The notes beneath the pieces were generated by a model. The model was not told the DNA's origin. It did no database searches and saw only the letters and a list, made by a program, of their open reading frames with translations. From Streptomyces sp. SLBN-31 (GTDB lineage: Bacteria; Actinomycetota; Actinomycetes; Streptomycetales; Streptomycetaceae), in the NCBI RefSeq assembly GCF_006715395.1, contig NZ_VFNC01000001.1, positions 4,030,001 through 4,094,000 of the forward strand: a DNA stretch of 64,000 nt. Reading direction: 5' to 3'. The position numbers and the translations under genes are program-made. Shown here one piece after another: positions 30,380 to 38,527 of the stretch (positions are counted from its first letter, which is position 1; each line of letters begins with the position of its first letter).

Positions 30380-32122
30380 TCACGCCTCGTCAAAGGCCTC
30401 GAGCAAGCGCTCGTACGCCAGCTTCGGCCGCAGGGCCGCGTCCCACGGCAGGGAATCGGCCGTGCGCGGAGGATAGATCTTGGTGTCGGCGGTGGAACCG
30501 TACCGGTCGGTGAATCCCCATGTGGAGAACGATGTGCAGTTCGGCTCCTCCAGACAGACCCGCAGCTTGCCCGCCATCTCATCAGCCTGGGTCTGCCGCC
30601 CGTCCTCCTCGTCCTCACCTATGGGGACGTCCATCTCCGACACCCGCGCCTGAACCCCGAGCTCCGCCAGATCCCGCACATGGCTGCGGAAGGTCTCCGG
30701 GTCGATGCGGTCGCCGGGTGCGTACTCATGGTTCTGGAAACCCACGCCGTCGATCGGTACGCCGCGTTCCTTGAGCCGCTTGACCAGATCGTAAAGGGCG
30801 TCCCACCGCTCGCCTTCCTCCTCGACCCCGTACTCGTTGAGGAACAGCCGTGCCTTCGGATCGGCCCGGTGGGCGGCCCTGAACGCCTCGTCGATGTACT
30901 CCTCGCCCATGGCCTCGAACCACGGGCTCTGCTCGGAGCGCAGACCGAGATCCCCGTTGGTGTAGCTCTTCTCGTCGTCGGACATGGGCTCGTTGACCAC
31001 ATCCCATTCCGCGACCTTTCCCTTGAAGTGCCCGGCGACCATGGCGATGTGCCGGAGCATGGTCCGGCACACCTCCTCGGGGTCGTCGTTCTCCCGCATC
31101 CAGTTGGGCAGAGCCTCGTGCCAGACGAGGGTGTGCGCGTGCACCTTCATGTCGTTGGCGCGGGCGAAGCGTACGAGTAGGTCCGCGTCGCGGAAGTCGT
31201 AGACGCCCCGGCGTGGGTGGAGGAACTGTGGCTTGAACGCGTTCTCCGGAGTGAGCATGGAGAACTGGCTCCCCGCGAGCGCCCGATAGCGTGAGTCGGT
31301 GAGCAGCGGGTTCTCGGCCAGGGCGGCGCCGACGTCGAACGGCCGCCCCACGTCTGCGGCCCGCGCACGCAGCGAGTCGTCCAACTGCTCCTGGCGCAGC
31401 TGCGGCGCCTCGATCACGCGGAGCGAGTCACCGCTCTCTGCCCGCGCGATCAGCTGCGTCAGACGCCATCCCTCGCGGCGCTCGTCTTCGCCCGCGTCCG
31501 CCTCCAGACCGAACCAGACAGTGCCCTCGGCGAACACCCCCGGGTCCTGCACGGTTCCCAGCCGCCGCCCGTCGGCTTTCACGCGGAAGGTGTCACCGAT
31601 GCTCGACACGGCGAGCGTCACCGTCCCGGAGCAGCCGCAGTCGAAATCCTTGGAGATGGCCGGCTCATCGCCCTCGCCGTCCCATATCTGTACCTTCACT
31701 TGTCCGTCAGCGCTCACGCCGACGCGGAGTGAGGGCCGCTCCTGCCGCCACTCGTCGTAGATGACCGGTACACGTCCGTACAGCCGCAGCCATGAGTCGC
31801 CGTCATCGTCACCCACACCGGACATGTGCGCGGTGACGGTGAAGTCGCCATCGGTCTTGAGATGCGGGCCGGCCAGGTTCAGCGGGGGATTGGGCTGACC
31901 GCCGGAGGAGTCCTGCTCCACGATGCGCCGATCCAATGCGCTGACCCGCAGGATGTCGTTCCGCGCGGTGGTGCCCGGCATCTGCGTCCAGTCGTGGTTC
32001 CGCAGCAGGTCTTCGTCGATTCCGCCGCCCGCGCCTTCGCCCTGCCCCGTACACCCGGCCGCCACCGCCATGACGAGCACCACGGCGGTCAGTCGCTGCC
32101 GCGTCCCCCCACCAAGGCCCAC
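30380..32122 (-). CDS. GH10 endo-1,4-beta-xylanase lipoprotein
   Basis: The protein is about 580 residues. The N-terminal signal RQRLTAVVLVMAVAAGC ends in a lipobox cysteine, so it should be anchored outside the membrane. An approximately 190-residue region (residues 25-215, FTVTAHMSGVGDD...) looks like a carbohydrate-binding or concanavalin-like module. The C-terminal GH10 barrel has the acid/base glutamate in WDVVNEP (Glu378) and the nucleophile in VSEMDVPI (Glu496). The start GTG 32122 is chosen for GGGAGGG upstream; 32176 is also open. It degrades plant xylan and is unlikely to belong to the antibiotic pathway. Confidence 0.9.
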   Translation of the reverse strand: MGLGGGTRQRLTAVVLVMAVAAGCTGQGEGAGGGIDEDLLRNHDWTQMPGTTARNDILRVSALDRRIVEQDSSGGQPNPPLNLAGPHLKTDGDFTVTAHMSGVGDDDGDSWLRLYGRVPVIYDEWRQERPSLRVGVSADGQVKVQIWDGEGDEPAISKDFDCGCSGTVTLAVSSIGDTFRVKADGRRLGTVQDPGVFAEGTVWFGLEADAGEDERREGWRLTQLIARAESGDSLRVIEAPQLRQEQLDDSLRARAADVGRPFDVGAALAENPLLTDSRYRALAGSQFSMLTPENAFKPQFLHPRRGVYDFRDADLLVRFARANDMKVHAHTLVWHEALPNWMRENDDPEEVCRTMLRHIAMVAGHFKGKVAEWDVVNEPMSDDEKSYTNGDLGLRSEQSPWFEAMGEEYIDEAFRAAHRADPKARLFLNEYGVEEEGERWDALYDLVKRLKERGVPIDGVGFQNHEYAPGDRIDPETFRSHVRDLAELGVQARVSEMDVPIGEDEEDGRQTQADEMAGKLRVCLEEPNCTSFSTWGFTDRYGSTADTKIYPPRTADSLPWDAALRPKLAYERLLEAFDEA

Positions 32123-32142
32123 CGTCCCTCCCACTCTCTTGT

Positions 32143-32167
32143 TCGAGACGAGATCAACGTCTCGAAA
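32143..32167. promoter_or_regulatory. operator-like dyad upstream of the xylanase
   Basis: TTCGAGACG and its exact complement CGTCTCGAA are separated by 7 bases (agatcaa), 21 bp before the chosen start. The form is typical of a LacI-type sugar-responsive repressor site. Confidence 0.5.
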
Positions 32168-32246
32168 CCGGGTCACAGTTCATCACACGTGAGGTACCGG
32201 GGCCTTGTGTGGCACGTCCCAGCTCGTGTGGCGGAGCGGGCCCGGA

Positions 32247-32489
32247 TCATTGCGGCCTGCGCGAGGCTGAGCGTACGGAGTTGACGCGCTGGTCGTGACA
32301 GGCGATGACGACCGGGCCGGGATCGGCGCCGGGCCTGTTGGTGTCGACATAGGTGATGCACTGCCTGCACGCCGACACCACGCCTGACGAGAAAGCCAAG
32401 CAGGCTCGGTGCCATCGCAGGCTCCTGCCCTCTCCGGCCGCGGACAGCCGGTCCCACAAGGGGTTCTCCATACCTGCATTGAATCCCAC
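32247..32489 (-). CDS. possible small protein, 80 aa
   Basis: A GTG start behind GAGAGGGTGG opens an 80-residue frame with ENPLWDRLSAAGEG, then ACLAFSSGVVSACRQC and a Pro/Gly-rich tail. The composition is less skewed than the shadow frames around it and it has clustered cysteines, but I recognise no family. It may be a gene remnant. The rest of the 775-bp space (32123-32897) between the xylanase and the neocarzinostatin-like gene shows no other gene. Confidence 0.3.
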   Translation of the reverse strand: MGFNAGMENPLWDRLSAAGEGRSLRWHRACLAFSSGVVSACRQCITYVDTNRPGADPGPVVIACHDQRVNSVRSASRRPQ

Positions 32490-32897
32490 GTGCCACCCTC
32501 TCGAGCGACCGTGACCTACTCAACTTCGCCGCCTTATCAAACGCCCCTGGCGGAACGAGCGCATCGCGTCGTTTCACGCCCCGTGTCACTCGTGCGGCGC
32601 GGGGCCCACTGCTGCCCGCACCCCTGCCCGCACTGCTGCCTGCCCTGCGGGCTGAACCGGGGTCCGTGCTGCGGCAGTCGGGCGGCGGGCACCTCGCGCG
32701 GCCGGCAGCCGACACGGTCTGATCCGCCACGGTGGCGCGCACCGCGCCGCACCCGCGGCCCGCACTGCGCCGAAAGTCGAGCCCCTCTCGAGCGGGCTTC
32801 CAGCCGGTCTCATGCGTTCCGGTCAACTCTGGGTGAGGCGTGATCAACCGAACGCGCTTTCCGCTTCCGTCTTTTTCGCACCCCATGGGAGACGAAC

Positions 32898-33314
32898 ATG
32901 CAGATCAGCTCGCGTCTGACCAAGGCCGGCATGCTGGGCTTCGCCGTCGTGTCCGCCCTTGCGATCTCCACCGCTCCGGCCTTAGCGGCCGCCGCGGTGA
33001 CCGCCTCGCCCAGCAGCAACCTGGCCGACGGGCAGAGCGTGACCGTCACCGGCACCGGGTTCCCGGCGGGGGCCTCGGTCGCCGTGTCGCAGTGCCGGGA
33101 GAACACCACCTGCACCGACGCGCTGGCCACGGTCACCGTCGGCGCCGACGGCACCTTCACTGCGCCCTACACCGTGCACAAGCAGTTCACGGCCACCGAC
33201 TGGAGCACCGGCACCGGCACGTCGGTGAGCGTCGACTGCGCCGTGCAGCAGTGCCAGCTGGTCGCCTACCTGGACGCCACCGGCCCGGTCGGCACGAACA
33301 TCTCCTTCGGCTGA
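32898..33314 (+). CDS. secreted neocarzinostatin-family apoprotein-like protein
   Basis: This 138-residue protein has a signal peptide (MQISSRLTKAGMLGFAVVSALAI...APALAA) with cleavage expected near residue 31. The mature part matches the enediyne apoprotein fold: VTASPSSNLADGQSVTVTGTGF, then a first cysteine pair in SQCRENTTC and a second in VDCAVQQCQL, ending VGTNISFG. Neocarzinostatin and macromomycin have the same two disulfides and the same end. Those proteins bind and protect a reactive chromophore. No enediyne polyketide synthase is in the window, so here it may bind the cluster product outside the cell, or serve an unrelated role. Confidence 0.88.
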   Translation: MQISSRLTKAGMLGFAVVSALAISTAPALAAAAVTASPSSNLADGQSVTVTGTGFPAGASVAVSQCRENTTCTDALATVTVGADGTFTAPYTVHKQFTATDWSTGTGTSVSVDCAVQQCQLVAYLDATGPVGTNISFG

Positions 33315-33341
33315 GGCGCCCGGTTTTCCTCGAAAACGGCA

Positions 33342-33382
33342 GCCCACCGTGCGGTGCCCGCGACCGGCACCGCCCGGTGGGC
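33342..33382. terminator. long hairpin after the neocarzinostatin-like gene
   Basis: A 17-bp stem (GCCCACCGTGCGGTGCC against its complement with one mismatch) and a 7-base loop lie between two convergent genes. Confidence 0.65.
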
Positions 33383-33399
33383 GCGTTCGTGTGTGCGGC

Positions 33400-33422
33400 C
33401 GCCCCTTCCGGGGGGCGTCTTT
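33400..33422 (+). terminator. second terminator hairpin
   Basis: CGCCCC pairs with GGGGCG across a 6-base loop, followed by TCTTTT, which fits rho-independent termination on the plus strand. Confidence 0.6.
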
Positions 33423-34055
33423 TCAGGCCTGGGCGGAGGTGACCGGCGCGGTCTCCCACGCGAAGCCGTCCGGGTCGGTGAAGGCCCCGGCGGTGCCGCC
33501 GAGCACGATGCGGTGCGAGCCGCTGCCCTCCTCGGGCACCCCGACGTCCTTGGCCAGGCCCTTGCGCTTGTAGAGGGCCAGCTTGACGGGGGCGTCGTCG
33601 CCGGCGGCGAACTCGACGTACTTGCCGCCGAAGCTCTTGGCGACGGACAGGCCCTGCTCGACGTAGAACTGCTTGCTGGCCTTGACGTCCTCGGCGCCCA
33701 GCAGCAGCACCAGGTCGTCGACCTTGCGGGTGGCGGGGCCGGTGTTCTTCTTCGAGCTGGTCGCCATCTTCCAGATGGTGCCGTCGGGGGCCTTGACGAC
33801 ACCGCCGTAGCCCCACAGGGACTTCTCGGCCGGCTTCAGCGTGGTGGCGCCGGCGGCGAGGGCGGAGGCGATGAAGCTGTCGACGTCGGCCGGCTGGGCG
33901 ACGGTGATCGACATGGAGAACCCGCGGAATCCGGTCGTCTCCGCGTCGGAGGCGCGCAGCCGTAATTGCGGGCCCAGCCCGAAGGCGTCGGCGTAGAAGC
34001 GTTCGGCGGCCGCGAGGTCGGCCACCTCCAGGGTGACGGATGTGAGGGAGATCAT
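33423..34055 (-). CDS. VOC/glyoxalase-superfamily protein
   Basis: This 210-residue protein starts at ATG 34055. It has two vicinal-oxygen-chelate modules: SVTLEVADLAAAERFYADAFGLG...and the later VDDLVLLLGAEDVKASKQFYVEQGLSVAK...ending FTDPDGFAWETAPV. Members bind a metal and act as lyases, dioxygenases or antibiotic-binding resistance proteins (bleomycin-resistance type). Next to a neocarzinostatin-like protein, a drug-binding role is possible, but the family is broad and the function is open. An in-frame extension to 34265 has no ribosome site. Confidence 0.8.
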   Translation of the reverse strand: MISLTSVTLEVADLAAAERFYADAFGLGPQLRLRASDAETTGFRGFSMSITVAQPADVDSFIASALAAGATTLKPAEKSLWGYGGVVKAPDGTIWKMATSSKKNTGPATRKVDDLVLLLGAEDVKASKQFYVEQGLSVAKSFGGKYVEFAAGDDAPVKLALYKRKGLAKDVGVPEEGSGSHRIVLGGTAGAFTDPDGFAWETAPVTSAQA

Positions 34056-34371
34056 GGCGGTCACTGTAGTCCCGGGGATGCGGGGGAGCCGGGTGATGCG
34101 ACGCCGTCCGGAAGGGGGATGTCGGCGGCCGGCGGGCGTGCACATCCCGGGCAGCGGGTGCGGCCGGCCGCCGCAGTCGGCGGGCCTGCCGGAAACCGGC
34201 AGTTGAGGCCGCGTCACGCCGGCCGCCGGCCCGCTGCGCGTGCTTTTCGGTGCCCGGTTTTTCACCGGCGCGGGCCTGTAGCGGTCTTCGAGTGGTCCTT
34301 TAGCGGATCAGGACGGGCGCGCGCCACCCTGTTGAGCGGATCGGCACGTGGTGCGGCCAGTGAGGTGAGGC
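34056..34371. other. divergent intergenic region, about 315 bp
   Basis: This lies between the VOC gene (minus) and the AraC-type regulator (plus) and should hold both promoters. I see no clear dyad or box apart from the regulator's ribosome site (GTGAGG). Confidence 0.45.
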
Positions 34372-35220
34372 ATGGACGCAATGGTGGAGGCGGCGGTCGC
34401 CTGCATGTACGAACGATTCGGTGATCCGCTGACCGTCGCGGACATCGCCCAAAACGCCGGGCTCGGCCTTTTTGATTTCTCCCGCCTCTTCAAGGAGGAG
34501 ACCGGGGTGAGTCCCGGGAAATTTCTTGACGCGGTCCGTATCGGAGAGGCGAAGAAACTTATCGACGCCACCTCGATGAGCATCACGGAAATCTCCCGTG
34601 CGGCCGGATACGACGGCCTGGATTCGTTCGCCGATGCCTTCACGGCCGGTGTCGGCCTCTCGCCCGGCCGGTACCGCCGGCTGTGCCGGGGCGAGGGGGA
34701 GGTGCCGCCCGGGCCGCAGCCGGGCCCGGCCCCGCTGCACGGCTCGGTGGCGGGCACCGTCTCGCTGCCCGGGGGGCACGGCAACGCGCGCGCTTTCGTG
34801 GGGGCCTTCGCCACGGCCCTCCTCGCCTACCCGGCGCTCGCCTCGGCGGTCCTCGACGTCCCCGGTGACCGCCCGATCTGCTACTCCCTGCCGGGGGTTC
34901 CCCAGGGGCGCTGGCATCTGCGCGCGGTGGCGGTGGCCGCCGGCACCGCTCACGATCCGCAAGCCGTGCGCACCGCGCTCGTCGGGGGCGCCGCCCGGGC
35001 CGTGACCGTGACGGCCGGCGAGGTCAGCAGCGCGGCGGTGCGGCTGCGTGCGGCCGGCCCCGCCGATCCGCCGGTCCTGCTCGCGCTGCCCCGCCTGGAG
35101 CCGCCGGTGAGCGTGGTGCCGCATCCCGGGTGCGCCGCCGCCGCGGATGCGGCCGGCCCGGGCCTGGGCGGCGCGGGCCGGCTGCGGGTGGTGCCCGCCG
35201 CGCCGGGGTCAGGGGCCTGA
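34372..35220 (+). CDS. AraC-family regulator with unusual C-terminal extension
   Basis: This 282-residue protein has its AraC DNA-binding domain at the N-terminus (residues 5-105): DPLTVADIAQNAGLGLFDFSRLFKEETG and MSITEISRAAGYDGLDSFADAFTAGVGLSPGRYRRL are the two helix-turn-helix units. The remaining 170 residues (SVAGTVSLPGGHGNARAFVGAFATAL...) form a beta-rich effector-like region resembling those of some actinomycete AraC proteins with C-terminal domains. Most AraC regulators have the reverse order. It overlaps the convergent StrR-type gene by 12 bp. Target unknown. Confidence 0.83.
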   Translation: MDAMVEAAVACMYERFGDPLTVADIAQNAGLGLFDFSRLFKEETGVSPGKFLDAVRIGEAKKLIDATSMSITEISRAAGYDGLDSFADAFTAGVGLSPGRYRRLCRGEGEVPPGPQPGPAPLHGSVAGTVSLPGGHGNARAFVGAFATALLAYPALASAVLDVPGDRPICYSLPGVPQGRWHLRAVAVAAGTAHDPQAVRTALVGGAARAVTVTAGEVSSAAVRLRAAGPADPPVLLALPRLEPPVSVVPHPGCAAAADAAGPGLGGAGRLRVVPAAPGSGA

Positions 35221-36393
35221 GGGCGACAGCTTGCGGCACATCTCCTGGCGGGCCTTGAGCCGTTCGGCGAGCTGGCACCACTCCTTGCCGATGTGTTCGG
35301 CGAGCGGGGCGACGACGCCGAGCCAGTGCGGGGGGACGGTGTCGACGAACCGCCGCCCCTCCTCACCGGGTTCGGTGCCCTGCGACTGCATCCAGCGCAG
35401 CAGCTCCCGGCCGCCGGCGGTGTAGCGCAGGGCGGGGTCGGTGGCCATCTTGGCCGCCACCGCCGCCCAGGTGGGCGGGGTCTCGGTGTGGTTGCGGCGC
35501 TGCGGGGCGGCGCTCTCGGCGCCCGCGGCCACCTGCAGCGGCATCCGGGCGGTACTGTCGGCGGCCGTCTCGGCCGGCGCGGCGTCGTCGGGCTCGGGCA
35601 CGGACCGTACGGGCCGCATGTGCGCCGGGCGTTCGGGGTGCGGGCGGCGCCCGGTGCGTTCGGGTTCCTCGCCGCGCCGCAGCCGGGCGCTGACGTCGTG
35701 CACGGTGCCCAGGGAGACGTCGGTGGCGCGGGCGACCTGGCGCAGCGGGGCACCGGGGTGGGCAGCGATGTACTCGGCGGCGCGCCGCCGGCCCTCACCG
35801 GCGTCCACCGGGCGGCGCCGGCCGTCCTGGCCGATGCGCTTGCCGCCCAGCGGGGTGGCGATGGCGGAGCGTTCGCGCAGCGCGGCGATGGTCTTCGCGC
35901 TGAGCCCGGCGATGCCGGCGATGGCGCGGTCGGACCAGTCGGGGTGGGAGCCCAGCAGGCGCTGGGCGCCGGCGACGCGGTCGGCCCGCGACAGCGGCAG
36001 GCCGTGCAGGCCGTTGGCCTTCATGGCGATGACGAGGGCATCGGCGTTGGAGCAGTCCAGCAGGCGGGCCCGGATGTGGCCGGCGCCCATGAGCCGGGCG
36101 GCCTCCAGCCGGTGCAGTCCGTCGATGACACGGCAGCCGTCGACCTGGACGAGAATGGGAGGAAGTTCCGCCGAATCGGCGGCGTCGACGAGCAACCGGA
36201 CATGAGCGGCGTCCGTTCCGCCCTGGCGCAGGGAAACTCCGGCAGAAAGCGCGGCGACGGAAATGTCACGCGCCGGGAGTTTCTCGAAGTGGGTCAGGTC
36301 GAATTCACCGTGCGCCGACGATGCGGCGTCCTCCGTCCGGACGAGACTGAATGCACTCGTGAGCGAGACGGCTTGCGCGTTCCTCTGGGACAT
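35209..36393 (-). CDS. StrR-family (ParB-like) pathway-specific activator
   Basis: This 394-residue protein has a ParB-like domain, LPPILVQVDGCRVIDGLHRLEAARLMGA, then ANGLHGLPLSRADRVAGAQRLL, HPDWSDRAIAGIAGLSAKTIAALR and the helix-turn-helix around GAPLRQVARATDVSLGTVHDVS. This is the arrangement of StrR, NovG and related activators, which bind GTTCGA-type dyads with an 11-base spacer. Four such dyads occur in this window (38.5, 46.0, 59.8 and 62.3 kb). It is therefore the probable main activator of the right-hand half of the cluster. An approximately 70-residue Pro/Ala/Glu-rich linker precedes a C-terminal region ending KARQEMCRKLSPSGP. Confidence 0.9.
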   Translation of the reverse strand: MSQRNAQAVSLTSAFSLVRTEDAASSAHGEFDLTHFEKLPARDISVAALSAGVSLRQGGTDAAHVRLLVDAADSAELPPILVQVDGCRVIDGLHRLEAARLMGAGHIRARLLDCSNADALVIAMKANGLHGLPLSRADRVAGAQRLLGSHPDWSDRAIAGIAGLSAKTIAALRERSAIATPLGGKRIGQDGRRRPVDAGEGRRRAAEYIAAHPGAPLRQVARATDVSLGTVHDVSARLRRGEEPERTGRRPHPERPAHMRPVRSVPEPDDAAPAETAADSTARMPLQVAAGAESAAPQRRNHTETPPTWAAVAAKMATDPALRYTAGGRELLRWMQSQGTEPGEEGRRFVDTVPPHWLGVVAPLAEHIGKEWCQLAERLKARQEMCRKLSPSGP

Positions 36394-36495
36394 TTTCGGT
36401 GACTCCCTCTCTGCTGCCGCTGCCGACGAGGCTCGCAGGAGGGTCTTAAGCCGCAGTGGAGAGCAGGTCGACGTTCCCTGGAAAACGCAAAGCCG

Positions 36496-36532
36496 CCGCG
36501 GGCGCCCGCCGGGGGAGGACGGGCGCCCGCGG
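36496..36532 (-). terminator. terminator of the ABC transporter operon
   Basis: A 13-bp perfect stem (CCGCGGGCGCCCG and complement) with an 11-base loop lies directly after the permease stop on the minus strand, followed by a GC-rich then A/T-richer stretch. Confidence 0.65.
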
Positions 36533-36537
36533 GGCGA

Positions 36538-37377
36538 TCAGGCGTCCCGGCGCCGCAGTTGCACCGCCGCGGCGGCCAGCAGCAGGGCCGTCCACAGCGC
36601 GAGCACGCCCAGGCCCTGCCACGGTCCCAGCAGATCGCCGGCGCGGGCATGCTGCTGGGTGATCATGAAGCCGGCCTGGGTGGGCATCCAGGCGTGGATG
36701 TGCTCGCCGACGCTGCCGGGCAGCAGGTCCGTCATCGGGGTGATGACCAGGACGAAGCCGACGACGACGGTGATGCTGGCCGCGGTGTGCCGGATGAGGG
36801 CGCCGGCGGCGAGCGCGAACAGGCCGAGCAGGGCGAGGTAGAGGCCGCAGCCCACCACGGCCCGCAGGACCCCCGCATCGCCGAGGGCGACCGGCGCCTT
36901 GTCATGCAGGATCGGCGCGCCCAGGAAGAAGGAGCCGAACGCGGTCACCTCGCCCACCGCAAGCACCAGCAGTGCGAACACCGTGGCCTTGGCGGCCAGG
37001 ACGGGCACCCGCCGGGGCACGGCGAGCAGGCTGGCGCGGATCATGCCGGTGGAGTACTCGGAGGCGATCGCCATCACGCCCAGCACGCACACGGCCAGCT
37101 GGCTGAGCAGGATGCCGCTGCCCAGGATGGTGCCGGTCGGGTCCAGCCGCATCTCGGCCCGCTGGGCGGGGGAGGTCTTGTCCCAGTTGGCGATGCCCAT
37201 CTTCATGAACAGCGCGGTGAACACCAGGGTGAGCACGATGAGGATGGCCAGCGACCACACGGTGGAGCGCACCGAGCGGATCTTCGTCCACTCCGAGAGC
37301 ATCAGGTTCCCGAAACCCTGCCTGCGCTCGCCGGTTGCCCGGCCCTGCGCGGCCAGGGGAGCGGTTGTGGCACTCAC
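36538..37377 (-). CDS. ABC-2 type transporter permease
   Basis: This 279-residue protein has about six hydrophobic helices (for example STVWSLAILIVLTLVFTALFM, LLSQLAVCVLGVMAIASEY, LYLALLGLFALAAGALI and LGVLALWTALLLAAAAVQL) and an amphipathic N-terminus, typical of ABC-2 drug exporters. Its GTG start overlaps the ATPase stop by 4 bp (GTGA), so the two are coupled. Together they likely export the cluster product or give self-resistance, like DrrB. Confidence 0.88.
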   Translation of the reverse strand: MSATTAPLAAQGRATGERRQGFGNLMLSEWTKIRSVRSTVWSLAILIVLTLVFTALFMKMGIANWDKTSPAQRAEMRLDPTGTILGSGILLSQLAVCVLGVMAIASEYSTGMIRASLLAVPRRVPVLAAKATVFALLVLAVGEVTAFGSFFLGAPILHDKAPVALGDAGVLRAVVGCGLYLALLGLFALAAGALIRHTAASITVVVGFVLVITPMTDLLPGSVGEHIHAWMPTQAGFMITQQHARAGDLLGPWQGLGVLALWTALLLAAAAVQLRRRDA

Positions 37378-38300
37378 TTCACACCTCCGGCGGCGGGCAG
37401 GCCGGCGTCGTACTCGACGGCGTCCTTGGTCAGTTCCATGAAGGCCTCCTCCAACGAGCCGCGCCTGGTCGACAGCTCGTGCAGCACCAGCTTCTCGGCG
37501 GCGGCGAGTTCGGCGATCCGCGGCGCCTCGATCCCGGTGACGTCCAGGTCGCCGTCGTCGGTGCGGGTGACGGTGGCGCCCTGCCGCTCAAGGAGTTCGG
37601 CCAGCTGCTGCCCGTCGGGGGTGCGGATGAGGACGGAGCGCTCGGTGCTGCGCTCGATGAACTCCTCGGTGGAGCAGTCCGCGACGAGCCGGCCCCGTCC
37701 GATGACGATGAGATGGTCGGCGGTGACGGCCATCTCGTTCATCAGATGACTGGAGACGAACACCGCGCGGCCCTCGGCCGCGAGGGACTTCATCAGGTTG
37801 CGGATCCACAAGATGCCCTCGGGATCCAGGCCGTTGACGGGCTCGTCCAAAACCAGCGCGGCCGGATCCCCCAGCAGCGCGGCGGCGATACCGAGCCGCT
37901 GGCCCATGCCGAGGGAGAAGCCGCCCGCCCGCTTGCGGGCCACCGAGGCCAGCCCCACCTGCTCGATGACCTCACCCACCCGGCGCCGGCCGATGCCCTG
38001 GGTCTGCGCCAGGCACAGCAGATGGTCATAGGCGCTGCGGCCGGTGTGCACGGCGCGCGCCTCCAGCAGCGCCCCCACCACCCGCAGCGGCCGGGCCAAA
38101 TCACGGTAGGCCACCCCGTTGACGGTGGCGGTGCCGGCGTCGGGCCGGTCCAGGCCCAGCAGCAGTCGCATCGTGGTGGACTTGCCTGCGCCGTTGGGGC
38201 CCAGGAAGCCGGTGACCCGGCCGGGCTCGACCGTGAACGACAAGTCGTTCACGGCGGTCTTGTCGCCGTAGCGTTTGGTGAGGTTCTTGGCCTCGATCAT
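37374..38300 (-). CDS. ABC transporter ATP-binding protein (DrrA-like)
   Basis: The protein is 308 residues. Walker A is FLGPNGAGKSTTMRLL, the signature is FSLGMGQRLGIAAALL and Walker B is ALVLDEPVNGLDP with a following switch His in VFVSSHLMNE. The C-terminal region (about 90 residues) is the regulatory domain common to DrrA-type drug exporters. I start it at ATG 38300, since GAGGTG lies at the right distance; the GTG at 38306 would overlap that ribosome site. It pairs with the permease downstream and lies behind the 38.4-38.5 kb regulatory sites. Confidence 0.9.
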   Translation of the reverse strand: MIEAKNLTKRYGDKTAVNDLSFTVEPGRVTGFLGPNGAGKSTTMRLLLGLDRPDAGTATVNGVAYRDLARPLRVVGALLEARAVHTGRSAYDHLLCLAQTQGIGRRRVGEVIEQVGLASVARKRAGGFSLGMGQRLGIAAALLGDPAALVLDEPVNGLDPEGILWIRNLMKSLAAEGRAVFVSSHLMNEMAVTADHLIVIGRGRLVADCSTEEFIERSTERSVLIRTPDGQQLAELLERQGATVTRTDDGDLDVTGIEAPRIAELAAAEKLVLHELSTRRGSLEEAFMELTKDAVEYDAGLPAAGGVK

Positions 38301-38360
38301 GGTCACCTCGGTTGAATGGCCTGCGAGTACTTCGCTGGGGCAAAATCCCCGGCCCCCTGT

Positions 38361-38378
38361 GATAGCAGGATCGCTATC
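38361..38378. promoter_or_regulatory. dyad GATAGC-N6-GCTATC before the ABC operon
   Basis: A perfect 6-bp inverted repeat with a 6-base spacer sits 60-80 bp before the ATPase start. It looks like the operator of a TetR- or MarR-type repressor that might sense the drug. Confidence 0.45.
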
Positions 38379-38475
38379 TGTTCAGTAGTCGCCGCCTGGA
38401 GCGGCCCGTGAACGATGGCCCGCGCCTGCCGCCCCGGATATTTTGAACAGCTCGGCCCATCCGGCAAAGCGCGTG

Positions 38476-38504
38476 TTTCATCTGCTTACTTTCCTCGGTT
38501 GAAC
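38476..38504. promoter_or_regulatory. StrR-type operator, imperfect (site C)
   Basis: TTTCATCTG, 11 bases, then CGGTTGAAC. The right arm is a full match and the left arm matches 6 of 9 positions of the GTTCAACCG arm seen elsewhere. It lies between the ABC operon (176 bp away) and the C26 gene (24 bp away). Confidence 0.45.
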
Positions 38505-38527
38505 CCGAAAATCCTACAAGGGCGGTC

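Noticed and set aside
32840..33442. Alternative plus-strand frame over the neocarzinostatin-like gene
   Set aside because: The frame starting at 32898 has a signal peptide, paired cysteines and family motifs; the other is an Arg/His-rich shadow.
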